A DNA stretch of 44,030 nucleotides from Acidobacteriota bacterium (GCA_903970435.1 CAJCIS010000098.1:1-44030), one strand, 5' to 3'. Numbered from the stretch's first letter, positions 32,580 through 40,753 are shown. Made by a program: numbers and translations. The notes: generated by a model from the sequence alone, not told the origin.

Positions 32580-32756
32580 GCGTTTCCCTCCTCGTTATCG
32601 CAAGCGCATCTCACCTGTGCAGCGCCTCGCCACGCCGTTACAGCCAGCGCCGCCGCCTCCACAATCCTCGCGGCCGGCATACCTCGCCTGCCCTTCGCGA
32701 ACAGTTGGCCGGGGTGGCGCGTTTGAGCACGCGCCGTGCCGGAGACCGTCTGCCAC

Positions 32757-33566
32757 ATGAGCCCCACGCAACAACCTCAAACCGAAGCCGCCGATTTCGC
32801 CAACCGGCGGTTCCAATCCGCCGCCGCCCATTACTGCGCCGGGCGCCCCCCCTACCCGCCAACACTCATTGCCCGCGTCGCCGAACTTCTGGCCCTCACC
32901 CCGGCCGACCGCCTGCTGGACCTCGGATGCGGCCCCGCCAACCTCGCGCTTGCCTTCGCGCCGCACGCCGGCGAAATCCTGGCGCTGGACCCGGAACCCG
33001 CCATGCTGGCGCTGGCCCACGCGGCAACGCAACACGTTGCCAACATTCGTGTGCGGGCCGGCCGCGCCGCCGATCTTTCGGCGGAACTTGGCGGGTTTCG
33101 CGCGGCGCTCATCGGGCGGGCGTTTCACTGGATGGACCGCGCCGACACGCTCGAGCGTCTCGATCGCATGCTCGATCTGAACGGCGCCGTCGTTCTGTTC
33201 GATGACGAGCATCCGAAAATTCCGCAAAACGATTGGCGCCGCACGTATCAGGAAATCATTTCGCGGTATTTGGATGACGACGAAGATCGCCGGCGGCGAA
33301 AATCCGACAGCTATGAGCCGCATCTGTCGGTGCTGCTGAATTCAGCTTTCCGCCACCTCGAAACCCTCGGCGAGATCGTTACGCTTACCGTGACGGCGGA
33401 CAGGCTGATCGAACGTGCCCTGTCGCTGTCCAGCACTTCCGAAGCCCGGCTTGGCGCGCGAACCCCTTGCATGGTGGCTGATTTGGCTGCGGCTTTTTCG
33501 GGGTGGGACGGCGGGCAGCGGGAAGAAATTGTTGAATGGACGGCAATTGTTGCCAGTCGGGGTTAA
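32757..33566 (+). CDS. Class I SAM-dependent methyltransferase
   Basis: 269 residues. SAM motif I LLDLGCGPANLALAFAPHAG (about residues 57-76), acidic motif ILALDPEPAML and the post-motif IGRAFHWMD are those of the methyltransferase-11/25 group. The start FANRRFQSAAAHYCAGRPPYPP resembles the SxAAxYxxxRPxYP lead-in of this group. The substrate is unknown. It is transcribed alone, and repeat copy 17 follows its stop within a few bases. Confidence 0.84.
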   Translation: MSPTQQPQTEAADFANRRFQSAAAHYCAGRPPYPPTLIARVAELLALTPADRLLDLGCGPANLALAFAPHAGEILALDPEPAMLALAHAATQHVANIRVRAGRAADLSAELGGFRAALIGRAFHWMDRADTLERLDRMLDLNGAVVLFDDEHPKIPQNDWRRTYQEIISRYLDDDEDRRRRKSDSYEPHLSVLLNSAFRHLETLGEIVTLTVTADRLIERALSLSSTSEARLGARTPCMVADLAAAFSGWDGGQREEIVEWTAIVASRG

Positions 33567-33569
33567 AAA

Positions 33570-33612
33570 AAGAAGTAGTTCTTTTTTGAAAAAAAGAACC
33601 AAAAAACTTTTG
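33570..33612 (+). repeat. Repeat family A copy 17
   Basis: Full copy (GAAG, GTTCTTTTTT turn AAAAAAAGAAC, CAAAAAACTTTTG) starting 3 bases after the methyltransferase stop. Confidence 0.9.
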
Positions 33613-33619
33613 ACTGTTT

Positions 33620-33709
33620 TAGAGCATTTTCAGCCTGACTGGAATCGCCCGATGGAGACGCGGCCCGACGGGCACCCGACGATTTTCCAGTCAGGCTGAG
33701 GCCGCTCTA
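33620..33709. repeat. Palindromic element between convergent genes
   Basis: TAGAGC at 33620 pairs with GCTCTA at 33704. Inside, CAGCCTGACTGGAA (33631-33644) pairs perfectly with TTCCAGTCAGGCTG (33685-33698). The 40-base loop is GC-rich. The right end supplies the TAG of the minus-strand gene. It is unrelated to repeat families A to C. Confidence 0.65.
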
Positions 33710-34327
33710 GGGCGCGGGTTTGATTTTGACCTTGACGATGATTTGGCCGGGATTGTTATACCAGCCGGATCCGTCGATTACGCCTAGATAAAGGGATGTG
33801 GCGCCGGCCGGGACGGTGAATTTTTGTCGCGCGCCGGTTCCGGTGCCGGTGCGGCCGTCGCCGATCCAGAATATCTGCGCAATGCCCGGCGACAGCGTCT
33901 TGAAGCTCACGCCGCTGTCGAGCTGTGCGGGCGCCGGATCAACCGGCGGCGCACCCGTCGTGAAAACCCCAACCAGGCCGGATACGAATACGTCGAGCGG
34001 ACCCGAAACGCCAGTTCCGTAATCGGCAGTCATGCCGAAGGGATAATTGGGATAGCCATCCGCCGATGGCGCGGTCCCGCCCGGCTCATAGCCGACACTC
34101 CCGGTCGCGGAAAAAGTCAGTATCTCGCCGCCCGAAAGTTTGTTGCTCACCAAAATCGGGCTTTCCGCAGGCGCCGCGTCACCGCCGCAGCAAGCCGTTC
34201 CGTCCGGCTGATTGGCAAGGTAAGGGTTGTCCGTGCCGTCAACCGTAACCGTCTTGCCGTGCGCCTGCGCAATGCCCAGCGAGGCTGCTGCGGCCCAGAT
34301 CAAGGCATGCTTGCGGGAAACCAACAT
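33707..34327 (-). CDS. Secreted protein with LecA-like C-terminal domain
   Basis: 206 residues from ATG at 34327 with AGAGGA upstream. Signal peptide ALIWAAAASLGIAQAHG. The mature protein starts KTVTVDGTDNPYLANQPDG, with a CC pair soon after. The C-terminal part FTVPAGATSLYLGVIDGSGW then YNNPGQIIVKVKI has the G-x-x-x-LYLG-x-x-D-x-x-GWYNN-x-G pattern of PA-IL (LecA)-like galactose-binding domains, including the calcium/sugar-site Asp and Asn. Exported. Sugar binding is inferred from the motif alone. It stands alone. Confidence 0.72.
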   Translation of the reverse strand: MLVSRKHALIWAAAASLGIAQAHGKTVTVDGTDNPYLANQPDGTACCGGDAAPAESPILVSNKLSGGEILTFSATGSVGYEPGGTAPSADGYPNYPFGMTADYGTGVSGPLDVFVSGLVGVFTTGAPPVDPAPAQLDSGVSFKTLSPGIAQIFWIGDGRTGTGTGARQKFTVPAGATSLYLGVIDGSGWYNNPGQIIVKVKIKPAP

Positions 34328-34498
34328 GACAATTCCTCTACAACGCGAAACTTCTGTCCGGCGGAGCCCGGATAACAACCGCGCTATGGCCCGGCGGTCC
34401 CGCTGAATTGTGGGCAACCTTACGATGCTTTACAATTTTTGCAATCAAAACCTTGGCCATCACCCGGGCGCTTCCGGCCTGCCATGAAGGCAGTCCCG

Positions 34499-34882
34499 TC
34501 ATTCGCCCTTTATCAGCCGCGACGGCCACCCGATGCGGACAAGAAGACCGTCCGGTCCGCATATCCCAACCTCGTAGAGGCCCCATTCGCGGTGCCGCAG
34601 CACGCCGCCGGGGCGGATAATCAGATCGTCCACCCGCGCGGCAATGGCATCAACGTCGGGCGTGCGGATGAAAACGCCAAACGGGTTGTTCGCCGCCGGC
34701 ACGCGCCAGGGCCCCTCTCCCGCCTGGATCAGGTGCACCTCGCAGCCCCATCCGGTCATAATAACGTAATTGGCATCACCCCCCGTGCGCGCAAAGCCGA
34801 GACGCTCCCAGAACGGAATGGCCCCCGGCAGGTCGTTGCTCGGAACGATGGCGAAAGCGCCGACGGGTGGGATTTCGGACAT
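34499..34882 (-). CDS. VOC family protein (bleomycin-resistance-like)
   Basis: 127 residues. AFAIVPSNDLPGAIPFWERLGF is the standard VOC beta-alpha start; NYVIMTGWGCEVHLIQAGEG and GVFIRTPDVDAIAARVDDL follow, ending with EVGICGPDGLLVRIGWP. It looks like the bleomycin-resistance-like subgroup of the fold, but binding of bleomycin is not implied. It is the third gene of an apparent minus-strand unit RHH-VOC-VOC, 91 bases after the VOC gene upstream. Confidence 0.85.
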   Translation of the reverse strand: MSEIPPVGAFAIVPSNDLPGAIPFWERLGFARTGGDANYVIMTGWGCEVHLIQAGEGPWRVPAANNPFGVFIRTPDVDAIAARVDDLIIRPGGVLRHREWGLYEVGICGPDGLLVRIGWPSRLIKGE

Positions 34883-34973
34883 TCATCAAATCCTCGTGCG
34901 AGGGTCATGGATTCGCTTTCAGACACCGGCAACGCAATGGTGCCATGCGACGACGCATTGCGCCGGACTACGC

Positions 34974-35372
34974 TTATTCGATCAGGTCACGCTCAAGCTC
35001 GAGAATTTTTATCAGCAGACCGTCCGGGGTCTTTAGTTTCAACATTCGTCCGAAGGCTTCGTCGGCGACACCACGATCGATCAGCCTCGGGTCGATGGAT
35101 TTCACATGGTCCTCAAGCGCATCCAGTGGCGTTGCACTTACGAATTGCAACTCGACCGTTTCCAGCTTGCCATCGCCGGGCGCGTGGGCCAACAGACTGA
35201 TCGTTGAGTCTTCGAATTGCATCAAGACCCAGTCTCCATCTCGACTGCCAAACAATAACTTGCCGCCCAGAGCCTGGTAGAAATCGATGCTCTTCGCGAT
35301 GTCGTCAACATGCACCATGGGCTGAACCCGCAGACCGAACCTGCTTCCTGACTGTGTCGCACCGTCACACAT
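34974..35372 (-). CDS. VOC family protein overlapping an RHH gene
   Basis: 132 residues from ATG at 35372, with GGGGATAGG 1-7 bases upstream; ATG at 35384 has its GGAG too close. VQPMVHVDDIAKSIDFYQAL is the VOC opening, WVLMQFEDSTISLLAHAP and LKTPDGLLIKILELERDL the second half. The start overlaps the stop of the upstream ribbon-helix-helix gene (35365-35367), so the two are very likely translated together. Substrate unknown. Confidence 0.84.
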   Translation of the reverse strand: MCDGATQSGSRFGLRVQPMVHVDDIAKSIDFYQALGGKLLFGSRDGDWVLMQFEDSTISLLAHAPGDGKLETVELQFVSATPLDALEDHVKSIDPRLIDRGVADEAFGRMLKLKTPDGLLIKILELERDLIE

Positions 35373-35547
35373 GCCTATCCCCATTCTCCAAAAAGCTTGT
35401 CAGCGCCTTCTCGACAAGATCGGAAAGCGATAGTTGGTCGTCCAAGGCTCGGTATTTTGCACGCCGGATCAGGTCGGGCGGCAAATAGACATTGAATTGC
35501 TGTTTTGCCGCCCCGATCGCGGCCGGCTTGTCCCGCTTCGTCTCCAT
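35365..35547 (-). CDS. Ribbon-helix-helix (CopG/Arc-type) regulator or antitoxin
   Basis: 60 residues. QQFNVYLPPDLIRRAKYRAL is the beta strand plus first helix of a CopG-like RHH, and DDQLSLSDLVEKALTSFL the second helix. Such small proteins act as antitoxins or autorepressors. No toxin is adjacent; the downstream overlapping gene codes for a VOC protein. Three 8-bp direct repeats cover the start codon and upstream bases, which fits self-repression. No Shine-Dalgarno sequence is visible. Confidence 0.78.
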   Translation of the reverse strand: METKRDKPAAIGAAKQQFNVYLPPDLIRRAKYRALDDQLSLSDLVEKALTSFLENGDRHV

Positions 35548-35569
35548 GCTAGATTGCTAGCATGCTGGC
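35546..35569. promoter_or_regulatory. Candidate RHH operator: three 8-bp direct repeats
   Basis: ATGCTAGA, TTGCTAGC and ATGCTGGC follow each other without gaps on the plus strand. The first overlaps the start codon of the RHH gene. RHH dimers commonly bind tandem or inverted short sites of this spacing, so this is a likely autoregulatory operator. Confidence 0.55.
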
Positions 35570-35578
35570 GGTCCGATC

Positions 35579-35603
35579 CTGACGCTCACTACCCGAGCGT
35601 CAG
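35579..35603. repeat. Perfect 9-bp inverted repeat
   Basis: CTGACGCTC, loop ACTACCC, GAGCGTCAG, just upstream of the RHH operator. It may be an operator half, an RNA hairpin or a terminator stem without a U-run. Confidence 0.5.
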
Positions 35604-35632
35604 GTGAATCGGCCCACAAAAACAAAGGCTAA

Positions 35633-35671
35633 TGGTTAAAATCCAAGGACTCTTCCCTTGGATTTTAACCA
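35633..35671. repeat. Perfect 16-bp hairpin
   Basis: TGGTTAAAATCCAAGG, loop ACTCTTC, CCTTGGATTTTAACCA. It is 66 bases downstream of the GFA gene's stop and could end that transcript, although no U-tract follows on either strand. Confidence 0.6.
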
Positions 35672-35736
35672 CTAGCGTGTAAACTGCAATTTCTTTTTCC
35701 AGCCTGCGCCGGATGGGTGGGTGGCCCGGTGCGATA

Positions 35737-36174
35737 TCACCCTGGGTCGCGCGCGACAGGGCCGGCCGGCGGGTTGACGTCGAAGGTTTTCATGGCCGGC
35801 GGAAGGTTCAGCCAGGCGTGCTTGTCCTTGCTCCAGACCGATTGCTGGGGGGCGGGGAATGTGGGTTCGGCGAAGGCGCCGGCGGCGACGCCGATGAGGT
35901 GAGGGAGCCGCGCGGGTTCCCAGAAGAGATTGGAGCCGCAGTTGCCACAGAAATGAAACACCACGGAAAACCCGCTGGCGGACTGGCGCTGAAAGCCCTT
36001 TGGGTTGCCCTGCGTAAGGGTGACATTGCCGCGTTCGTAGAAGGCGGCAATGCTGAAAACACTGCCCGTCCTGCGCTGACACTCCAGGCAGTGGCAGAGC
36101 GAGATTTTTGTCGGCTCGCCGGTGCAGGCGATTTGCAGTTGGCCGCAGTGGCAACGTGCGGTGCGCGACGACAT
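35737..36174 (-). CDS. GFA family protein (glutathione-dependent formaldehyde-activating-like)
   Basis: 145 residues. Zinc-binding motifs of PF04828: RCHCGQLQ (residues 8-15), LCHCLECQRRTGS (about 26-38) and HFCGNCGSNLFW (about 73-84), then the C-terminal KHAWLNLP with the typical W. Start has GAGGGAAG upstream. The family includes S-hydroxymethylglutathione-forming enzymes, but most members have unknown substrates. The desaturase gene upstream ends 15 bases before this start, so the two may be co-transcribed. Confidence 0.85.
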   Translation of the reverse strand: MSSRTARCHCGQLQIACTGEPTKISLCHCLECQRRTGSVFSIAAFYERGNVTLTQGNPKGFQRQSASGFSVVFHFCGNCGSNLFWEPARLPHLIGVAAGAFAEPTFPAPQQSVWSKDKHAWLNLPPAMKTFDVNPPAGPVARDPG

Positions 36175-36189
36175 GATGCTTCCCTCGCA

Positions 36190-37179
36190 CTACCGCACGT
36201 CGGAAAACCGCACCATGCGGGATTTGGCTTCGTCCCACAAAGCAAACGCCGGGGCGCCGAGCGCCTGGCGCAGCGAGAGCGCGGTTGTCGATGATACCAG
36301 GGCGGCGCACGCGCGGTGGCATTCCTCGAGACGATAGTTGGGAATACGGGGCATCAAATGGTGGATGTGGTGAAAGCCGATATTGCCGCTGAACCATTGC
36401 AGCACGCGCGGCAGGCGCAAATAGGAACTGCCCAGCAGCGCCGCGTCGGTGGCTGTCCAGGCGCTGGTGCGTAGCCAAACCACCGACTCGAAGCGATGCT
36501 GAACCGAAAACAGCCACACGCCGAGAATGCCGGCAATCGCGATGGTGGGCAATTGCACGAGCGCCACAGGGCCGGCGCCGAGCCACAGAACCAGCGCGGT
36601 GAACAAGGTGGCCAGCGCAAGATTCGTAACGATGACACTGTTGCGCTCGCGGCGCCATTTTGGCGGCGTGTCGAACGGCACCCGATAGAGCAGCACGAAC
36701 ACCAAAGGCGGCACCAGAAGCTGCGCAATCAAGGGATGCCGGGCGGCGCGGTAGGCCAGGCGGCCGGCCGGCGACAGGGCGCGGTATTCGGCCACCGTCT
36801 TGCATGTGGAATAAATATCCGCGCCGCTGCCGCGGCGGTCGAGATCGTTCCAGACAGCGTGGTGGTTGGCGTGCTGGCGCCGCCAGTTGGCAAAGGGCGT
36901 CATGGTAATCAGGCTGCAGCAGCGGCCCATCCAAAGATTGCCGGCAGCGCCTTGGAAAAACGCGCCATGGCCGCAATCGTGCTGGATGATGAAGATGCGC
37001 ACCACAAGGCCGGCGGCGGGAATTGATAATGCCAGCGTGATAAGGGGCGAAACACCGCGCAGCGCATACATCGCGGCGAGCACGGCGAAGAACAACGCGA
37101 AGGTTGAGCCGGCCTGGAACAGGCTGCGATGCAGCACCGGCGCCTGATACGCGGAGAGCGTGGCGCGGAGAGAGGACAT
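36190..37179 (-). CDS. Membrane fatty-acid desaturase
   Basis: 329 residues. The three histidine boxes that bind the di-iron centre are HDCGH (about residue 69), HANHH (about 105) and HHIHH (about 276), in the spacing of the acyl-lipid desaturase family. Four membrane helices flank them. It introduces double bonds into membrane acyl chains; the position is not predictable. No clear ribosome site is seen at ATG 37179, and the open frame continues upstream through repeat DNA. Followed closely by the GFA gene. Confidence 0.88.
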   Translation of the reverse strand: MSSLRATLSAYQAPVLHRSLFQAGSTFALFFAVLAAMYALRGVSPLITLALSIPAAGLVVRIFIIQHDCGHGAFFQGAAGNLWMGRCCSLITMTPFANWRRQHANHHAVWNDLDRRGSGADIYSTCKTVAEYRALSPAGRLAYRAARHPLIAQLLVPPLVFVLLYRVPFDTPPKWRRERNSVIVTNLALATLFTALVLWLGAGPVALVQLPTIAIAGILGVWLFSVQHRFESVVWLRTSAWTATDAALLGSSYLRLPRVLQWFSGNIGFHHIHHLMPRIPNYRLEECHRACAALVSSTTALSLRQALGAPAFALWDEAKSRMVRFSDVR

Positions 37180-37202
37180 TTTGCTATCCGAAGAAAAAGG
37201 CA

Positions 37203-37244
37203 GGAAGTATTTCTTTTTTGAAAAAAAGAAACAAAAAACTTTTG
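37203..37244 (+). repeat. Repeat family A copy 18
   Basis: Full plus-orientation copy upstream of the desaturase start; no plus-strand gene ends here. Paired with the partial inverted copy at 37290. Confidence 0.88.
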
Positions 37245-37289
37245 CTAGTTTGCTTGCGCAATCAACATTGCCGCGCGGTGGCCGGGGCG

Positions 37290-37321
37290 CTTTTCTGTTT
37301 TCCAAAAAAGAAACACTTCCT
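37290..37321 (-). repeat. Repeat family A copy 19, partial
   Basis: GCTTTTCTGTTTTCCAAAAA, AGAAACACTTCC; the hairpin is imperfect. It lies 41 bases beyond the ParE-domain gene's stop. Confidence 0.7.
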
Positions 37322-37361
37322 TTTTTCTTACGTAGGTACTCCCCCACGCACATTCAATCAT

Positions 37362-37973
37362 TCACTGATGCGCCGGCCCTAAAATATCCAGCACCACCTC
37401 GGCACCATCGGGTGCTTGCAGCCAGTGCACGATGCGATGCTGGTTGCAGGTAATTTCCCGCGTGCCCGGAACGGGCCCGGGCAAGCCACCTTCGGGCGTG
37501 GATCCCAGGCGCGCAATCGTTGCTAGAATGGAGCGCACGCGGCGGGCTGCAACGCCGGCGGCGCCGGCGCCTGGCTGCGCATACCACCATTCGATCTGGC
37601 CAAGGCTCTGGGCCGCCTCGTCCGTCAGGCTGGTGGCGCCAATTTGTGTCATGCGATCGGCCCAGCGCCGGGCGCGCGGCAGCGGCAGGACGTGGTCGGA
37701 TTGGAGGCTATCGAGCCATTCCTGCATGTCCGCCAACAGAACAAGGCGGCCGGCCAGGGCAGATTCGATGGCGGCGGCGATGCGGGCCCGCTCGGCGTCC
37801 GCGTGGGAAGCGGCCGTTTCGCGCGGCGGCGCGCGTTCGCCCGTGGGGCCGCCGGTCACCATCCCGGCGTCGCCGTACGGCTGAAAGAGCGCGTGCCGCG
37901 CAACGCGGAACAGTTTCACCGGTTGCCCTCCGGTGGCCAGAACAGGTTGCGTGCGTGCGATGAAGATACTCAT
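37362..37973 (-). CDS. Protein with a C-terminal ParE/RelE-like domain
   Basis: 203 residues from ATG at 37973 with GGAG 8 bases upstream; an in-frame start at 38018 is possible. The C-terminal half, about residues 108-203 (SLTDEAAQSLGQIEWWYAQP, ARRVRSILATIARLGSTPEG, GTREITCNQHRIVHWLQ), follows the ParE/RelE toxin pattern: helix pair, then strands with R-E and R-I-V-H, and VVLDILGPAH at the end. The N-terminal 100 residues (VKLFRVARHALFQPYGDAGM and on) are not recognised. No antitoxin gene adjoins it. It may be an inactive or domesticated toxin. Confidence 0.6.
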   Translation of the reverse strand: MSIFIARTQPVLATGGQPVKLFRVARHALFQPYGDAGMVTGGPTGERAPPRETAASHADAERARIAAAIESALAGRLVLLADMQEWLDSLQSDHVLPLPRARRWADRMTQIGATSLTDEAAQSLGQIEWWYAQPGAGAAGVAARRVRSILATIARLGSTPEGGLPGPVPGTREITCNQHRIVHWLQAPDGAEVVLDILGPAHQ

Positions 37974-38111
37974 TGCAACTGCTCCGTGTGTCGTCGCCCT
38001 TCGGATGCAATCCGCCAACGCAATATTAGTACACGGCGCCGTGATCTATGACAAGTGTTTAATTATCGCGTTTTGCACGCAACCGCATCTCGAAAAAGCG
38101 GCTTCCCTCGG

Positions 38112-38513
38112 TCACACGTTCAGCATGACGGCCGCCACGCTGGCGACGGCAAGCACGGCCAGCGTGACCATGAAGCCGCCGGCGCGAAACGGATTTGGCG
38201 CCGCCCTGCGCATGCCAATCGGGTGCATCAGGCGGGCGAGCACCAGAGAAGCGGCGAGAATTTTCACCAGCAGGGTCGGGCCGGTGCGCAGCTCGACCAG
38301 ACCGATGAGGAGCAGGGTCAGCGGCACGTATTCGGCGAAGTTCGCCTGGCAGCGGATGGCGATGAACAGCTTGCTGCTCGTGTCCTCCCCGCTGCCGATA
38401 ATGACCTTGCCGGAGGTGCGGGCGGCGACGACCTGGCCGCTGAGCACGGCGAGGATGAGGCCCAGCGCGCCGGCAGCGAGTGTGGTGATGACGGGCAAAT
38501 GGAGGTTGTTCAT
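38112..38513 (-). CDS. MAPEG family membrane protein
   Basis: 133 residues, four membrane helices. RCQANFAEYVPLTLLLIGLV and LARLMHPIGM are the MAPEG signature (Q-A-N-F-E-Y; R-x-x-H-x-x-G). Bacterial MAPEG proteins are often glutathione-dependent, but the substrate is unknown. Start ATG at 38513. It is transcribed alone. Confidence 0.87.
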   Translation of the reverse strand: MNNLHLPVITTLAAGALGLILAVLSGQVVAARTSGKVIIGSGEDTSSKLFIAIRCQANFAEYVPLTLLLIGLVELRTGPTLLVKILAASLVLARLMHPIGMRRAAPNPFRAGGFMVTLAVLAVASVAAVMLNV

Positions 38514-38647
38514 TTTTCATGGTTCCTCGGGGCGCCACCTCAGGTTCCAGGCGGCCTGTCCCGTCGCGTGCAAACACCCCTGCAACGACAACGTCAATCC
38601 GGGGTGCCGGCCTTGCCAGCCTCGGCGCGGGCTGCTTTGACCCGCGG

Positions 38648-38845
38648 ATGAGTGGTTTGGACAGGAAGCCGCCGGGCGGCGGCGCGCCGGCCGACAGGGC
38701 GGCGCGGGAGGCGGCGGCGCTGCGGGAGAATTTGCGCAAGCGGAAGGCGCAGGCGCGGTTGCGCGAGGATGGGGCACGTGCCGAGGCGGCGGCGGAAGAC
38801 GGCCCGGCGCAGGCAGACGCGGCGAAACCCGGCGTTTTGCGCTAG
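38648..38845 (+). CDS. Small conserved-type basic/helical protein of unknown function
   Basis: 65 residues (AAALRENLRKRKAQARLRED in the middle), Ala/Arg-rich and helical. It lies 32 bases before dcd on the same strand. Similar small proteins with L-R-x-N-L-x-x-R-K-x-Q-A-R occur near murA in alphaproteobacteria, recalled and not checked. No ribosome site is clear. Small size and low complexity limit confidence. Confidence 0.5.
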   Translation: MSGLDRKPPGGGAPADRAAREAAALRENLRKRKAQARLREDGARAEAAAEDGPAQADAAKPGVLR

Positions 38846-38877
38846 GGTGAGGGCATGAACCCGAGTCGGCAGCTATC

Positions 38878-39432
38878 ATGTCGGTAATGCCCGATCACTG
38901 GATCCGTACACAAGCGGAACAGAATGGCATGATTGCGCCGTTCGTGGAAACGCAGAAGCGGGATGGCGTGATCAGCTACGGTCTCTCCAGCTACGGCTAC
39001 GATGCGCGGGTGTCGGACGAATTCCGCATTTTTACGAATGTGGACAGCGCTGTCGTGGACCCGAAAGATTTTCGCGCGGAGAGTTTCGTGACCAGGAGAG
39101 GTCCCGTGGCGATCATTCCGCCCAATTCGTTCGCCTTGGCGCACACGGTGGAGTATTTTCGCATACCGCGCGATGTGCTGGTGATCTGCCTTGGCAAGTC
39201 GACCTATGCCAGGTGCGGGATTATCGTCAATGTGACACCCCTGGAGCCGGAGTGGGAGGGGCAGGTGACGATCGAGATTTCGAATACCACGCCCTTGCCG
39301 GCGAAGATCTACGCCAACGAAGGCATTTGCCAATTTTTGTTTTTGCGTGGTTTTGAACCCCCCGAGACCAGCTACAAGGACAAGGCCGGCAAATACATGC
39401 ACCAACGCGGCGTATCCCTGCCCAGAATGTAG
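38878..39432 (+). CDS. dcd: dCTP deaminase
   Basis: 184 residues. It converts dCTP to dUTP for thymidylate supply. Motifs: [57 protein letters not shown] (with the catalytic Glu later in [20 protein letters not shown]) and ICQFLFL. ATG at 38878 begins SVMPDHWIR as is usual; ATG 38887 is an alternative. murA follows after 58 bases. Confidence 0.94.
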   Translation: MSVMPDHWIRTQAEQNGMIAPFVETQKRDGVISYGLSSYGYDARVSDEFRIFTNVDSAVVDPKDFRAESFVTRRGPVAIIPPNSFALAHTVEYFRIPRDVLVICLGKSTYARCGIIVNVTPLEPEWEGQVTIEISNTTPLPAKIYANEGICQFLFLRGFEPPETSYKDKAGKYMHQRGVSLPRM

Positions 39433-39476
39433 CAAAAGTTTTTTGGTTCTTTTTTTCAAAAAAGAACTGCTTTTTC
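39433..39476 (-). repeat. Repeat family A copy 20, in the murA leader
   Basis: A full minus-orientation copy (CAAAAG, TTTTTTG, hairpin, CTGC) starting directly after the dcd stop and ending 4 bases before the murA ribosome site CGGAG. No minus-strand gene ends nearby. Confidence 0.92.
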
Positions 39477-39490
39477 TTTTCGGAGCATTC

Positions 39491-40753
39491 ATGGACAAGA
39501 TTAGAATTAGAGGCGGCCGCCCCCTGTCAGGGGATATATTTATCCACGGCGCGAAGAACGCGACGTTGCCGCTGATGGCGGCCGGTTTGCTGACGGATGA
39601 GCGCCTGATTCTGAGCAACGTGCCGCTGCTCGCTGATATCGAAACGATGGCCACCTTGCTGGCGCAGCACGGCATTGCAACCGAGCGCCTGGGCAACGAG
39701 GGGCGGGTGTTGTCGCTCGGCGGGGCGATTACCAATACCGAGGCACCGTATGACATTGTGCGCAAGATGCGGGCGTCGATTTTGGTGCTGGGGCCGCTGC
39801 TGGCCAGGTGCCGAGAGGCCAGGGTGTCGCTGCCCGGCGGGTGTGCGATCGGGGCGAGGCCGGTGGATTTGCACCTCAAGGGCCTGGAGCAGATGGGGGC
39901 CGAGATCCGGCTGGAGGGCGGGTATGTGAACGCCGCGGTGCCGCAGGGGCTGCGCGGGGCGGACATTGTGTTTCCGTTCGTGTCGGTGGGGGCGACGGAG
40001 AATTTGCTGATGGCGGCGAGCCTGGCGGAAGGGCGGTCCACCTTGAGCAATGCGGCGCGGGAGCCGGAGATAACCGATCTGGCGCTGTGCCTGATGGCCA
40101 TGGGGGCCAGGATCGACGGTGTGGGCAGCGATCAGCTCCTGGTGGAGGGCGTGGCCCAATTGCACGGGGCCCGGCACGACATCGTGCCGGACCGGATCGA
40201 GACGGGTACGTATGCGTGCGCCGCGGCGATCGCCGGCGGCAGCGTGATGCTGCGGGGCGCACGACTGGAGCACATCGCGGCCCTGGCGACGGCGCTGGGC
40301 GAGGCCGGCGTGGAAGTGGTGGAGGATAAGGGCGGCCTGGCGGTGCGGCGGCTGAACGGCTTGCACGGCACCGATGTGCAGACGGCGCCGTATCCGGGAT
40401 TTCCCACCGACATGCAGGCGCAGTTCATGAGCCTGATGTGCGTGGCGGAGGGCGCCGCGATGATTACCGAGACGATTTTCGAGAACCGCTTCATGCATGC
40501 GCCGGAGCTCAACCGGATGGGGGCGCGGATCAACGTGCACGGGGCGAGCGCCATCGTGCGGGGGGTGACGTCGCTGCAAGGCGCGCCGGTGATGGCGACA
40601 GATTTGCGGGCGAGCGTGTCGCTGGTGCTGGCCGGGCTGGCGGCGCGGGGCGAGACAGTGGTCAACCGCGTGTATCACCTCGACCGCGGTTACGAAGCGG
40701 TGGAGCGGCAGCTTTCCGCCTGTGGCGCCGACATCGAGCGGACATCGGACTAG
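39491..40753 (+). CDS. murA: UDP-N-acetylglucosamine 1-carboxyvinyltransferase
   Basis: 420 residues. It transfers enolpyruvate from PEP to UDP-GlcNAc, the first committed step of peptidoglycan synthesis, in the cytoplasm. The catalytic cysteine is Cys118 in [16 protein letters not shown], so the enzyme is of the fosfomycin-sensitive type. [17 protein letters not shown] near the start and [44 protein letters not shown] are conserved. ATG at 39491 has CGGAG 6 bases upstream. Repeat copy 20 lies in its leader. Confidence 0.96.
   Translation: MDKIRIRGGRPLSGDIFIHGAKNATLPLMAAGLLTDERLILSNVPLLADIETMATLLAQHGIATERLGNEGRVLSLGGAITNTEAPYDIVRKMRASILVLGPLLARCREARVSLPGGCAIGARPVDLHLKGLEQMGAEIRLEGGYVNAAVPQGLRGADIVFPFVSVGATENLLMAASLAEGRSTLSNAAREPEITDLALCLMAMGARIDGVGSDQLLVEGVAQLHGARHDIVPDRIETGTYACAAAIAGGSVMLRGARLEHIAALATALGEAGVEVVEDKGGLAVRRLNGLHGTDVQTAPYPGFPTDMQAQFMSLMCVAEGAAMITETIFENRFMHAPELNRMGARINVHGASAIVRGVTSLQGAPVMATDLRASVSLVLAGLAARGETVVNRVYHLDRGYEAVERQLSACGADIERTSD

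Noticed and set aside
30720..32726. A 668-codon plus-strand open frame
   Set aside because: It is antisense to the flavoprotein gene and runs on through repeats; composition is His/Arg/Gln/Ala-rich as expected from a shadow of high-GC coding sequence.
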